Source: Chitinophaga tropicalis
GTDB lineage: Bacteria; Bacteroidota; Bacteroidia; Chitinophagales; Chitinophagaceae
DNA length: 47,819 nucleotides
Reading direction: 5' to 3'
Assembly: GCF_009758205.1 (NCBI RefSeq)
Contig: NZ_WRXN01000024.1
Span: forward strand, 1 to 47,819
The notes under the pieces were generated by a model. The model made no database searches and was not told where the DNA came from. It was given only the letters and a program-made list of their open reading frames with translations. Below, piece by piece: positions 16,503 through 24,313 of this stretch. Every line of letters begins with the position of its first letter. The stretch's first letter is position 1. The translations under genes were made by a program, and so were the position numbers.

Positions 16503-16949
16503 CTACCGGTTATCCCGTCTCTTCAGCCAGATAGTGTCTTTCATCTGAAAATCGGTACCGGTTACAACGGATTTATATAAATAATACTCATTGTTCCCCC
16601 CTGTAATGGTCACCTTCATCACATTAGCCTTTCTTAACGCTTCCTGCTTAAGGTCTTTCATGGCAGGAAGACTATACTGGTATCTCAGCTCATAATGACT
16701 TGAATCTTCCCAGCTGATCTTCAATATTGATTTATGACCGGTACTGCGGTCTACTTCCGTTTGCATGGAATCATTGCGCACTATCAGGTATTTGTGACGA
16801 TGTTTACCCTCATTTACATAACTGAAGAATTTCCCCTTCCTGTACTTTTTGTAAGGAGGTGGTGGCTGATTTTCAGCGGTACCATCACCGCTGCCGTTGC
16901 AGGAAAGTAACAGGCAGATAGGCACTGCCACCCATAAAGGGTATTTCAT
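16503..16949 (-). CDS. Small lipoprotein, unknown function
   Basis: 148 residues. The signal peptide is followed by the lipobox LLSC (Cys at about 17) and a short Gly/Pro-rich linker (GSGDGTAENQPPPPYKK). The mature part is mostly beta-strand with lysine and tyrosine enrichment. I recognise no family. It lies 16 bp downstream of lysA and is co-transcribed with it and the two genes after it. Confidence 0.7.
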   Translation of the reverse strand: MKYPLWVAVPICLLLSCNGSGDGTAENQPPPPYKKYRKGKFFSYVNEGKHRHKYLIVRNDSMQTEVDRSTGHKSILKISWEDSSHYELRYQYSLPAMKDLKQEALRKANVMKVTITGGNNEYYLYKSVVTGTDFQMKDTIWLKRRDNR

Positions 16950-16965
16950 AAATGTATAATTGGAT

Positions 16966-18273
16966 TTATAGTTCGCTTTTTACCATTTTCCGGATAAGGT
17001 CATCCTGCGTTTCCCTCTCCCTGATGCTGTATACCTTGTCACCATCCACCATCAGTTCTGCGGGTTTCACCTGCAGGTTATAATTGCTTGCCATTACCAT
17101 GCCATAAGCACCGGTAGTAAATATCGCCACATAATCCCCCTGTTGTAAAGGCGGCAGCTCCCTGTCTTTTGCCAGGTAATCGGAAGATTCACAGATAGGT
17201 CCCACCACATCATATTTCACCAGCCCCTCCTGCTCTACCGGGTAGTTACGTTTTGCCAGCACATGTGCAACATCAGGATGCACAGGCCAGATATAGTGGA
17301 AGGCGCCGTACATTGCAGGGCGGATCAGGTTAGTCATGCCCGCATCCACTATTACAATGTTCTTATCGCCGGATTTTTTAATGTACAGCACTTTCGTAAC
17401 CAAGATACCTGTATTGGCGGAAATAGAACGGCCTGGCTCCAGGATTATTTTAAATCCTTCATTCTTCACGTATGGCTCCAGCAACCGGTTAATAGGGCCG
17501 GCAAAACTCTCCCACGAGAAATTATCATTGTCCGTATAATTAGCCGGGAAACCTCCTCCTATGTTCAGCACTTTCAGGAAGATATTCTCTGCTTTCAGTT
17601 CCTCCACCAGCTGTACCATCTTGTTTATACACTCTTCATAGAACGTATAGGAAGAGATAGGAGAACCAATATGACAATGCAACCCCCTGATGTTCACATA
17701 GGGATGATCGTGGTTATCCCTGATGAGCAACTTCACCTCTGCATAATCGATCCCGAATTTAGCGCCCTTATATCCCGTACGTGTCTTTTCATTCGTTTTC
17801 TCATCCAGTATATCCGGCAGGATACGGATCAGCACATTGGTTTCCCGCTTCAGATTGCCGGCTATAAACTGCACCCGCTGAAGTTCCTGTACAGATTCTA
17901 TGTTGATGTACCCCACTCCGCTGTTAATAGCATCTGTGATCTCCTCTTCAGATTTTCCCACACCGGCAAACACCACCTTAGAGAGGTCTGTATTACTGCT
18001 TTTTACCATAAACAGCTCTCCGCCGCTTACAATATCCATTCCTGAGCCCAATGCGGCCAGTTCATTCAGTAAGTGAACGTTATTGCATGATTTTACGGAA
18101 AAGCAAATAACAGGCTGTAATGCCCCGAAAGCATTATACACCTTCTTATAATGCGTTTTCAGGGTATTGAGGGAATAGAGATAAAAAGGCGTAGGAATGC
18201 CTTTCTCTGCCAGGCTTTCTATAGAAACGTCCTCACAATGTAGTACGGCGTTCTTGTATTGAAACAGGTCCAT
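16966..18273 (-). CDS. lysA: Diaminopimelate decarboxylase
   Basis: 435 residues of the fold-type III PLP decarboxylase family. It converts meso-diaminopimelate to L-lysine, the last step of lysine synthesis. Visible: the PLP lysine Lys61 in CFSVKSCNN, GSGMDIVSGGEL, the barrel motif LHCHIGSPI, NIGGGFPANY, EPGRS (phosphate binding), and the C-terminal catalytic Cys in GPICESSDYL with AYGMVMASNYN near the end. ATG 18,273 gives a normal N-terminus. It leads a four-gene operon (lysA, lipoprotein, SUFU, DUF4846) with 16, 31 and 28 bp gaps. The three followers have no obvious tie to lysine. Confidence 0.95.
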   Translation of the reverse strand: MDLFQYKNAVLHCEDVSIESLAEKGIPTPFYLYSLNTLKTHYKKVYNAFGALQPVICFSVKSCNNVHLLNELAALGSGMDIVSGGELFMVKSSNTDLSKVVFAGVGKSEEEITDAINSGVGYINIESVQELQRVQFIAGNLKRETNVLIRILPDILDEKTNEKTRTGYKGAKFGIDYAEVKLLIRDNHDHPYVNIRGLHCHIGSPISSYTFYEECINKMVQLVEELKAENIFLKVLNIGGGFPANYTDNDNFSWESFAGPINRLLEPYVKNEGFKIILEPGRSISANTGILVTKVLYIKKSGDKNIVIVDAGMTNLIRPAMYGAFHYIWPVHPDVAHVLAKRNYPVEQEGLVKYDVVGPICESSDYLAKDRELPPLQQGDYVAIFTTGAYGMVMASNYNLQVKPAELMVDGDKVYSIRERETQDDLIRKMVKSEL

Positions 18274-18286
18274 TTACGGTTGAATA

Positions 18287-18306
18287 GTTTATTACTTATA
18301 ATAAAC
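18287..18306. promoter_or_regulatory. Palindrome in the lysA leader
   Basis: GTTTATTA (18,287-18,294) and TAATAAAC (18,299-18,306) are exact inverted repeats around CTTA, 14 bp upstream of the lysA ATG. The position is suited to an operator or small leader hairpin. It does not resemble a lysine riboswitch. Confidence 0.35.
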
Positions 18307-18427
18307 CGTTAAGATAAAAGAATAATGGGAGATCATTGCAAAAACTCAGTTTGGGGAGTACATAAGTCTGAATTTTCAGCCGGCCGCAGGCCCAAAGCTC
18401 CGCCCTCGAAAAATCGACAAATTCCGA

Positions 18428-18435
18428 TATCTTTG
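18428..18435 (+). promoter_or_regulatory. Bacteroidota -7 element for the ArsR gene
   Basis: TATCTTTG matches TAnnTTTG exactly. It ends only 4 bp before the ATG at 18,440, so transcription would start at or just past the start codon if this is used. That would mean a leaderless mRNA or a misplaced element. A -33 TTG is not obvious. Confidence 0.35.
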
Positions 18436-18439
18436 CAGT

Positions 18440-18742
18440 ATGGAACAAGTTGATATTTTTAAGGCCTTATCCAACAAAACCAGGTTACAGATCCTGGCAT
18501 GGCTAAAGGAACCTGAGAAGCATTTCCCGGTACAGGAATGTGGGGAATTTAACAAGACCGGCGTATGTGTGGGCCATATTCAGCAAAAAACAGGTTTAAC
18601 TCAATCTACAGTATCCGAATATCTTTCAATGCTGCAGCGCGCTAACCTGCTCGTTGCCACCCGTATGGGGCAGTGGACTCACTATAAAAGGAACGAGGAA
18701 GCCATCAAAGAGCTTGCTCAACACATCAGCAAAGAGCTCTGA
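18440..18742 (+). CDS. ArsR-family winged-helix transcriptional regulator
   Basis: 100 residues. MEQVDIFKALSNKTRLQIL is the classic ArsR N-terminal helix pattern, followed by the recognition region TGLTQSTVSEYLSML (about 52-66) and a beta-wing (ATRMGQWTHYKRNEE). Two cysteines (in VQECGEF and GVCVGH) sit between helix 2 and the HTH. They do not form the CxC metal motif of true arsenic sensors, so the ligand is unknown. It is divergent from lysA with 166 bp between. Target genes are not evident. Confidence 0.88.
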   Translation: MEQVDIFKALSNKTRLQILAWLKEPEKHFPVQECGEFNKTGVCVGHIQQKTGLTQSTVSEYLSMLQRANLLVATRMGQWTHYKRNEEAIKELAQHISKEL

Positions 18743-18767
18743 TAGCTTCCCCGTTATCAGTAAATAA

Positions 18768-20984
18768 TTATTTTCCCGGCTTATAGCTCAATGCCGAAGG
18801 CGGTGTAGCCTGTTCCCCGCTACCCCACTGCTTATTCGGCGTTTCTCCCATTACCAGCTTCAGCGTTCCTCCCTTCAGCAATGCCTGATGGGTAAACCAG
18901 GGTACCTGCAATGGCTGCCCGTTCAGGGTAGCGCTCTGTATATATTTATTTGTAGCAGAGCTGCCAGGGGCATCTACGGTAAAGACCTTACCGTCAGATA
19001 AACGGATAGTCACCTGCTCAAATACAGGGCTGCCAATATTATATACCGGTATACCAGGCGTTACCGGGCTGAACCCCATCATGGAAAAGACTACAAATGC
19101 GGTCATCCCCCCACCATCTTCATCGCCCGGAATGCCAAACAGGTTGTCTGTATACCATGTATCCAGCAGCATACGGATGCGTTTCTGCGTTTTCCACGGC
19201 GCTCCCAGGTAATTATACAGGTAAGGAATATGGAAACTGGGCTCATTTCCCATTACGAATTGCCCCACCAGGCCGGTAGCATCAGGAAAAGTATACCACA
19301 GCTGGTATTTGCTGCGGCCCAGGTCTTCCCTGAACAGCTGGTCCAGCTTCTCTTCCGCTTTCTTACGGCCTCCCATCAGCTCAAATAGTCCATGAAGATC
19401 ATGCTTTACATCCCAGTTATAGGTGTAGGCATTGTTCTCCGTAAAGTAATCCCTGCCGCCCTGTCCGCCGGAAAATTTAGGATCAAACGGCTCTATCCAG
19501 TTGCCATCTGCATCTTTCGGCCACATAAACCCTTTATCTGCACGGAAAACATTCCGGTAATTAGTGGCCCTTTTCAGGAATAATGAAGTGTCCTGCGCCT
19601 GACCGGCGGCTACCGCCAGCTGAGCAATACACCAGTCGTCATAGCTGTTCTCCAGCGTTACTGCAACAGACTGCCTGCGTTCAAAATCATGTACCTGCTC
19701 CACAGTTTCTTTCTCTCCCAATTTCAGGGCTGGCATATATCCTTTTGCTGTATAGAAACTGTCAAGTGAAGTAGCGGGTCCGTTCCTCCAGGGCAGCAAT
19801 GTAGCGTCCAGCGAATTCTTCTTCAATCCCTCGTAAGCTTTAGGCAGGTCAAAGTTCCTCACACCTTTAAACCAGGCATCTGCCATCCAGGCGGCTGCGT
19901 GATTGCCCGTCATACAAGGCATATCTCCATGCGCTACTGCAAAGGAAGGCATCCATCCGCTCTGCTCATACATAGTGATGTAAGAACGGATCTTGTTTGC
20001 TTCCATACCAGGGTTCAGCAAGGTTTGCAGCGGCTCCAGCGCAATGTAGGTATCCCATAGCCAGTTATCCACATAAAAAGGCTCCTTTGCAGTATGTACC
20101 TGGTGATCGTAAGCGCTGTAATATTGCCCATGCTCATTGATATCCACCATACGCTCATAAGCACGGTATAATGACGTATAAAATACTTTCTTCTGTGCCA
20201 TTGTGCCGCCTTTCACATTGATCTGCCCCAGCACCTTATCCCAGGCTTTAAAAGCCTGCTGCTTCACTATGTCAAATGTCCACCCGGGAATCTCCTGCTG
20301 CAGGTTGGCCTTCGCCTGCTCTATGCTGATAAAGGATACACCATAGCGGAACTCCACCTGCTTCGCTGTATTGCCTACCAGCAATGCGACCGACTGCCCG
20401 TTCCTGGCATCCTGCTCACTGATTATGTCTGTATTCAGCTCTGCATAGAAGTAAGCCTTCATACCTGCAAACTCTTCCACCCCTGACAATTGCCGCCTGC
20501 CGGTTACCCTGATATTTCCTTTTCCGTTCAGCGTATTTAACCGCAGGTAATGAGGCTTGCCGCCGGCAAAACTGAAACGGAAATAACCACTTCTTGCCGC
20601 CGGCGTAAACTCTGCTTTATCTGCATCATCAAGGAAAACACTGTAATAGTACGGAGTGGTTTTCTCCCTGTCAGATATCACAGGCCTGTCCAGTTCTTTG
20701 GCGTCGCCAGATACAGGTAATAAACCAAATAGCGATTGCTGCCTGTGTGAAGCGATCATTAACGGGAAATAGTTGATCCTGTCGTCCAGCTGGTCTTTCC
20801 TGGCAGGAAATACCCTTACCATACTGTTAGGAAGATGTACAGTGGGACGTGTAGGCTCCAGTATCAGCCCTACTCCGCCAATAGTGGGATCTACGTAATT
20901 GACGTTACTCTGTTGCGCTACAGTACTTGTAACTGCGCCGAGAAACAATATGCATGTGTTTATCAGAGACCTGTTAGCTTTCAT
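18768..20984 (-). CDS. Exported GH92-family alpha-mannosidase-like glycoside hydrolase
   Basis: 738 residues with a signal peptide ending around VAQQ (residue 25). YVDPTIGGVG opens the N-terminal beta-sandwich. The (alpha/alpha)6 catalytic domain has DNWLWDTYIALEPLQTLLNP, GNHAAAWMADAWFKGV, GNEPSFHIPYLYNY (about 576-589, holding the catalytic-acid Glu) and GDEDGGGMTAF (about 616-626, holding the conserved acidic/calcium site). The C-terminal YNIGSPVFEQVTI is the usual GH92 ending. GH92 enzymes are calcium-dependent exo-alpha-mannosidases, mostly active on N-glycans or yeast mannans. ATG 20,984 is directly before the signal peptide. It is divergent from the next exported protein. Confidence 0.92.
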   Translation of the reverse strand: MKANRSLINTCILFLGAVTSTVAQQSNVNYVDPTIGGVGLILEPTRPTVHLPNSMVRVFPARKDQLDDRINYFPLMIASHRQQSLFGLLPVSGDAKELDRPVISDREKTTPYYYSVFLDDADKAEFTPAARSGYFRFSFAGGKPHYLRLNTLNGKGNIRVTGRRQLSGVEEFAGMKAYFYAELNTDIISEQDARNGQSVALLVGNTAKQVEFRYGVSFISIEQAKANLQQEIPGWTFDIVKQQAFKAWDKVLGQINVKGGTMAQKKVFYTSLYRAYERMVDINEHGQYYSAYDHQVHTAKEPFYVDNWLWDTYIALEPLQTLLNPGMEANKIRSYITMYEQSGWMPSFAVAHGDMPCMTGNHAAAWMADAWFKGVRNFDLPKAYEGLKKNSLDATLLPWRNGPATSLDSFYTAKGYMPALKLGEKETVEQVHDFERRQSVAVTLENSYDDWCIAQLAVAAGQAQDTSLFLKRATNYRNVFRADKGFMWPKDADGNWIEPFDPKFSGGQGGRDYFTENNAYTYNWDVKHDLHGLFELMGGRKKAEEKLDQLFREDLGRSKYQLWYTFPDATGLVGQFVMGNEPSFHIPYLYNYLGAPWKTQKRIRMLLDTWYTDNLFGIPGDEDGGGMTAFVVFSMMGFSPVTPGIPVYNIGSPVFEQVTIRLSDGKVFTVDAPGSSATNKYIQSATLNGQPLQVPWFTHQALLKGGTLKLVMGETPNKQWGSGEQATPPSALSYKPGK

Positions 20985-21050
20985 AGCTTCCGTATTTTAT
21001 GAAGGCAGGAAAGTACAAAAAAACTCCTCAAAAAATCGTAGTATCGTATC

Positions 21051-21956
21051 ATGAGGAAACTACTTATCTTATTGCTGATAGCAACCATGCCCGTTGTTGC
21101 CCAGAAAAAGAAAGGAAAGAAAGACAAAAAAGAAAAAGGGAAAAAGGAGCTCTCTGCTACCAGTTCCTCCATTCAGCCCACAGTATTAGGCATTGTACAA
21201 TCTCCCGCAATAGCTGAAGCCTCAGGACTGGCAGCCAGCAAAACATTACGCGGTTGTTTCTGGACACATAATGACAGCGGTAACAAAAACGAAGTATACC
21301 TGCTGGACAGCACAGGAAAACTGTTAAGTGTAGTTACACTGTCAGGTACTGTGAACCGCGACTGGGAAGATATCTCCGAAGGTATTGGCCCCGCTCCGGG
21401 CAAACAATATGTATACGTTGGCAACATCGGCAACAATGTACCGCTGGATATAGATGTACAAATTTTTCGCTTTGAAGTTCCGGCCACCATTCCCGGCCAC
21501 CAGGTATCTGTAAGGCCGGATGTGCTGACCATGAAATATCCCGACGGACCAAGAGATGCTGAATCCCTGATGATAGACCCTATCGGGAAAAGCATTTACA
21601 TCGTCAGCAAAAGAGAAAAACAGGTAGGCCTCTATAAAATACCACATCTCATCTTTAAGAACAACGAGAAAGTGACCATGCAGAAAGTAGGTACCCTCCC
21701 CTATACATGGATCACTGCGGCCGATATATCACAGGATGGCCATCATATTGCCATCAGGAACAAGAACAAAATATATTACTGGCATCGCAATGCAGGAGAA
21801 AGTGTGGAAGCAGCTATGGCCCGCCCCGCCACATCTCTGCCCTATGTACCGGAAAAACAAGGCGAGGGGCTCACCTTTAAAATTGATAATAGTGGTTATA
21901 TCACTATCAGTGAAGGAAAACACCCCGCCCTGAATTTTTATCCGCATCAGTTCTGA
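21051..21956 (+). CDS. Exported protein with Lys-rich N-terminus and propeller-like body
   Basis: 301 residues. A signal peptide (to about VVAQ, 18) is followed at once by a 17-residue lysine-rich stretch (KKKGKKDKKEKGKKE). The body has repeated beta motifs: FWTHNDSGNKNEVYLLDSTGK, DWEDISEG, YVGNIGNNV, DAESLMIDPIGKSIYIVSKRE, WITAADISQDGHHIAIRNK and QGEGLTFKIDNSGYITISEG. These look like successive blades of a beta-propeller (SdiA-regulated/esterase-like-phytase style), with recurrent Asp and Glu at blade turns. No enzyme motif is certain. It is divergent from GH92 (66 bp) and convergent with GH78 (8 bp). Confidence 0.75.
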   Translation: MRKLLILLLIATMPVVAQKKKGKKDKKEKGKKELSATSSSIQPTVLGIVQSPAIAEASGLAASKTLRGCFWTHNDSGNKNEVYLLDSTGKLLSVVTLSGTVNRDWEDISEGIGPAPGKQYVYVGNIGNNVPLDIDVQIFRFEVPATIPGHQVSVRPDVLTMKYPDGPRDAESLMIDPIGKSIYIVSKREKQVGLYKIPHLIFKNNEKVTMQKVGTLPYTWITAADISQDGHHIAIRNKNKIYYWHRNAGESVEAAMARPATSLPYVPEKQGEGLTFKIDNSGYITISEGKHPALNFYPHQF

Positions 21957-21964
21957 TGCTGCTT

Positions 21965-24301
21965 TTATATTGATTTCAGCTCAATACTATGTTTTCCTGC
22001 TTTCAGGATGATCTGCTCCAATGTCTGCCCATCTGCCGTAACACGCTGACCAGGCTTTAAAAGAGCCCCTGCAGGGACCCGCACTTTCGCAATAGTGCCC
22101 ACAGGTACTGTTACCTGCAACAATATTTTGCTGCCGCTTCTCTTCCATTCAGATCTTATCTGCCCATAACGGGTATTATGATCTGCTTTCACGAAACTAA
22201 GCGCTTTCACAAAAGCCGGCTGAATGAAGAACTGCTTAAAACCAGGTGCCTCTTCATCCGGGCGGATACCCGCCAGCGTCTTATAAAACCATGCGCAGTA
22301 ATCGCCGAAGAAGATATGATTATGCGATAACTCTCCCGGCCAGTCCTCAAACAACGTCGTAGCTCCATTGGCTATCCAATGCCCCCAGCCAGCATAACCG
22401 GTATCTGTCAGCATACGGAAAGCCGTTTCCGCATATCCCCTTTCACTCAATACAGGCAGCACATATTTGGTACCCATCACACCAAAGTCAGCATGATAGT
22501 TCTTCCTGATTATCTGCGCCTGCAGCTGAGCAGTCGTTACTTTGGCTACCTCCGGAGCAGCCAGGCCATGAAAAACAGCAGCGCTCAGGGCCGTCATTGT
22601 ACTATCTTTATAAAGACCAGCAGCAGGATCAAAGAAACGATCATTGAAAGTAGTACGGATCTCCTTAGCCAGGTTTTCATATGCTTTTGCATCTTCCTGG
22701 CTGCCAGCAATACGTGCCATCTTTGCGGTGAGATCTGCCACAGTATAATAATATGCCGTGGAAGTAAAGGTTACCGGGGTTTTTACAAGGCTCATCCAGT
22801 CATCCAGACCGAATTTCACCAGGTGTCCCTCAGAACGTTTTGTCAGCACGTCCGCATAACGTTTAATAGCCGGGTAATGCTCTTCTACAACAGCACTATC
22901 CCCGTTATAAAGATACAGGTACCAGGTCACCATCGTCAAAGCAGAGCCCCAGGCAGGACCAAAGATCTGCTCATCCTCCCCCTGCCGGTCATAACCCCAT
23001 CCATTGGAGGGAGCAATGCCCGGGAAACCGCCTTCAGGCGTCTGCGCATCCCGCAGATCGTGCAGCCATTTCAGGTAGCCCGGTGTGCTGTTATAATTCC
23101 ACAGGCCTACTTCTGCTGATATCTGCGCATCGGCCGTCCAGCCATTCTTTTCACGCTGCGGACAATCAGTAGGAATACTCAGGAAGTTACTACGGTACGA
23201 CTGGCGGGCAGCTTCATACAGCCTGTTGATCATGGTATCTGAACTGGTAAAATGCCCCGCTTCTTCAAATGCGGTACTGTAGAACAACCCCTCAAGAGAA
23301 TGCTGGTCCATACTCAGCTCCGCATCTGTAGTCACCTGCACATACTGAAAACCATGATAAGTGAACCGGGGAGTAAATGTTTCCTGCGGCCCACCCTTCA
23401 GGTAGTAGATATCCGTCTGAAAAGGCAGATCGTCCGGGAGACTCCGCATATGCTCCGTATTATGCTTCAGGTCCATTTGACCATCTTTCGTCAGCACCTC
23501 TCCATAATGCAGGGTGACTTTAGTACCGGCCTTACCCTGCACTTTCATAGTCACCACACCGGCAAAATTCTGTCCCATATCAAACAGGTAAGTATTCTTA
23601 TCCACCTTACGCACAGCAAGAGGTTTAATACGGCGTATCACTTTAATGGAAGGCATAAGCTGTTCAGACAGACTGCCTCCGGGCGACTGTGTCTTCAGCG
23701 CCTGTTTCCAGGAAGCATCATTAAATGAAGTAGTATTCCAACCCGGTACTTCCTGACGGGCATCATAGATCTCGCCACAATACAGGCTGTTAAACTGGCT
23801 GGGGCCGGTGGCACATTTCCAGCTGTCATCAGTAGCAATGATGTCTGTAGTTCCGTCACTGTAGGTCACTGCAAGGTTGAGTAACAGCCGTGGTGTCTTT
23901 CTCCAGGGCGCACTCTGGAAGCCCCATACAGCGTGCGACTGTACATTGTACCAGCCATTGCCCAGCTCCGCCGCAATGGAATGCCGGTTGCCGGTTTGCA
24001 GCAATGCTGATACGTCGTATACTTTGTACAGCAAACGCTTATCGTAACGCGTATACGCCTGTTCAAGTACGGCATCTGTTACCGGTTTGCCGTTTATATA
24101 TACTATATGATAACCTACTCCGGCTACATAGGCAGTAGCCTTTACTACCTTCTTCTGCGTAGAGAAGATCTTCCTGAAATAAGGCGCCCTGGTAGCAGTT
24201 GTATCTTCTGTATTGGTGATCCATGTGCCTTTCCAGTCAGTATACTGGGCATGCACAAAACAACTTGCAAACAATAAAGTAACAGTCAGAATAAATTTCA
24301 A
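21965..24301 (-). CDS. Exported GH78-family alpha-L-rhamnosidase
   Basis: 778 residues with a signal peptide (to about VHAQ, 19). N-terminal beta-sandwich domains (YIAVAGVGYHIVYINGKPV-type, about 55-170) precede the (alpha/alpha)6 catalytic barrel. DCPQREKNGWTADAQ carries the catalytic general-acid Glu, and NGATTLFEDWPGELSHNH carries the second acidic residue. A C-terminal beta-sandwich closes the protein. Such enzymes remove terminal alpha-L-rhamnose from pectin, arabinogalactan or plant glycosides. The start is a TTG at 24,301: the in-frame stop upstream is the TAA of the preceding gene, and the signal peptide begins here. The gap to the GH127-like gene is 12 bp, so the two form an operon. 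Confidence 0.92.
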   Translation of the reverse strand: MKFILTVTLLFASCFVHAQYTDWKGTWITNTEDTTATRAPYFRKIFSTQKKVVKATAYVAGVGYHIVYINGKPVTDAVLEQAYTRYDKRLLYKVYDVSALLQTGNRHSIAAELGNGWYNVQSHAVWGFQSAPWRKTPRLLLNLAVTYSDGTTDIIATDDSWKCATGPSQFNSLYCGEIYDARQEVPGWNTTSFNDASWKQALKTQSPGGSLSEQLMPSIKVIRRIKPLAVRKVDKNTYLFDMGQNFAGVVTMKVQGKAGTKVTLHYGEVLTKDGQMDLKHNTEHMRSLPDDLPFQTDIYYLKGGPQETFTPRFTYHGFQYVQVTTDAELSMDQHSLEGLFYSTAFEEAGHFTSSDTMINRLYEAARQSYRSNFLSIPTDCPQREKNGWTADAQISAEVGLWNYNSTPGYLKWLHDLRDAQTPEGGFPGIAPSNGWGYDRQGEDEQIFGPAWGSALTMVTWYLYLYNGDSAVVEEHYPAIKRYADVLTKRSEGHLVKFGLDDWMSLVKTPVTFTSTAYYYTVADLTAKMARIAGSQEDAKAYENLAKEIRTTFNDRFFDPAAGLYKDSTMTALSAAVFHGLAAPEVAKVTTAQLQAQIIRKNYHADFGVMGTKYVLPVLSERGYAETAFRMLTDTGYAGWGHWIANGATTLFEDWPGELSHNHIFFGDYCAWFYKTLAGIRPDEEAPGFKQFFIQPAFVKALSFVKADHNTRYGQIRSEWKRSGSKILLQVTVPVGTIAKVRVPAGALLKPGQRVTADGQTLEQIILKAGKHSIELKSI

Positions 24302-24313
24302 TGTCTTAATTTT

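Noticed and set aside
17263..18045. 260-codon open frame antisense to lysA
   Set aside because: lysA has all family motifs on the other strand.
18287..18306. Lysine riboswitch in front of lysA
   Set aside because: The leader is under 170 bp and holds only a short A/T palindrome; none of the multi-helix lysine riboswitch structure is visible.
22379..23119. 246-codon open frame antisense to the rhamnosidase gene
   Set aside because: Fully overlapped by GH78 catalytic motifs; translation rich in Cys, His and Ser without domain structure.
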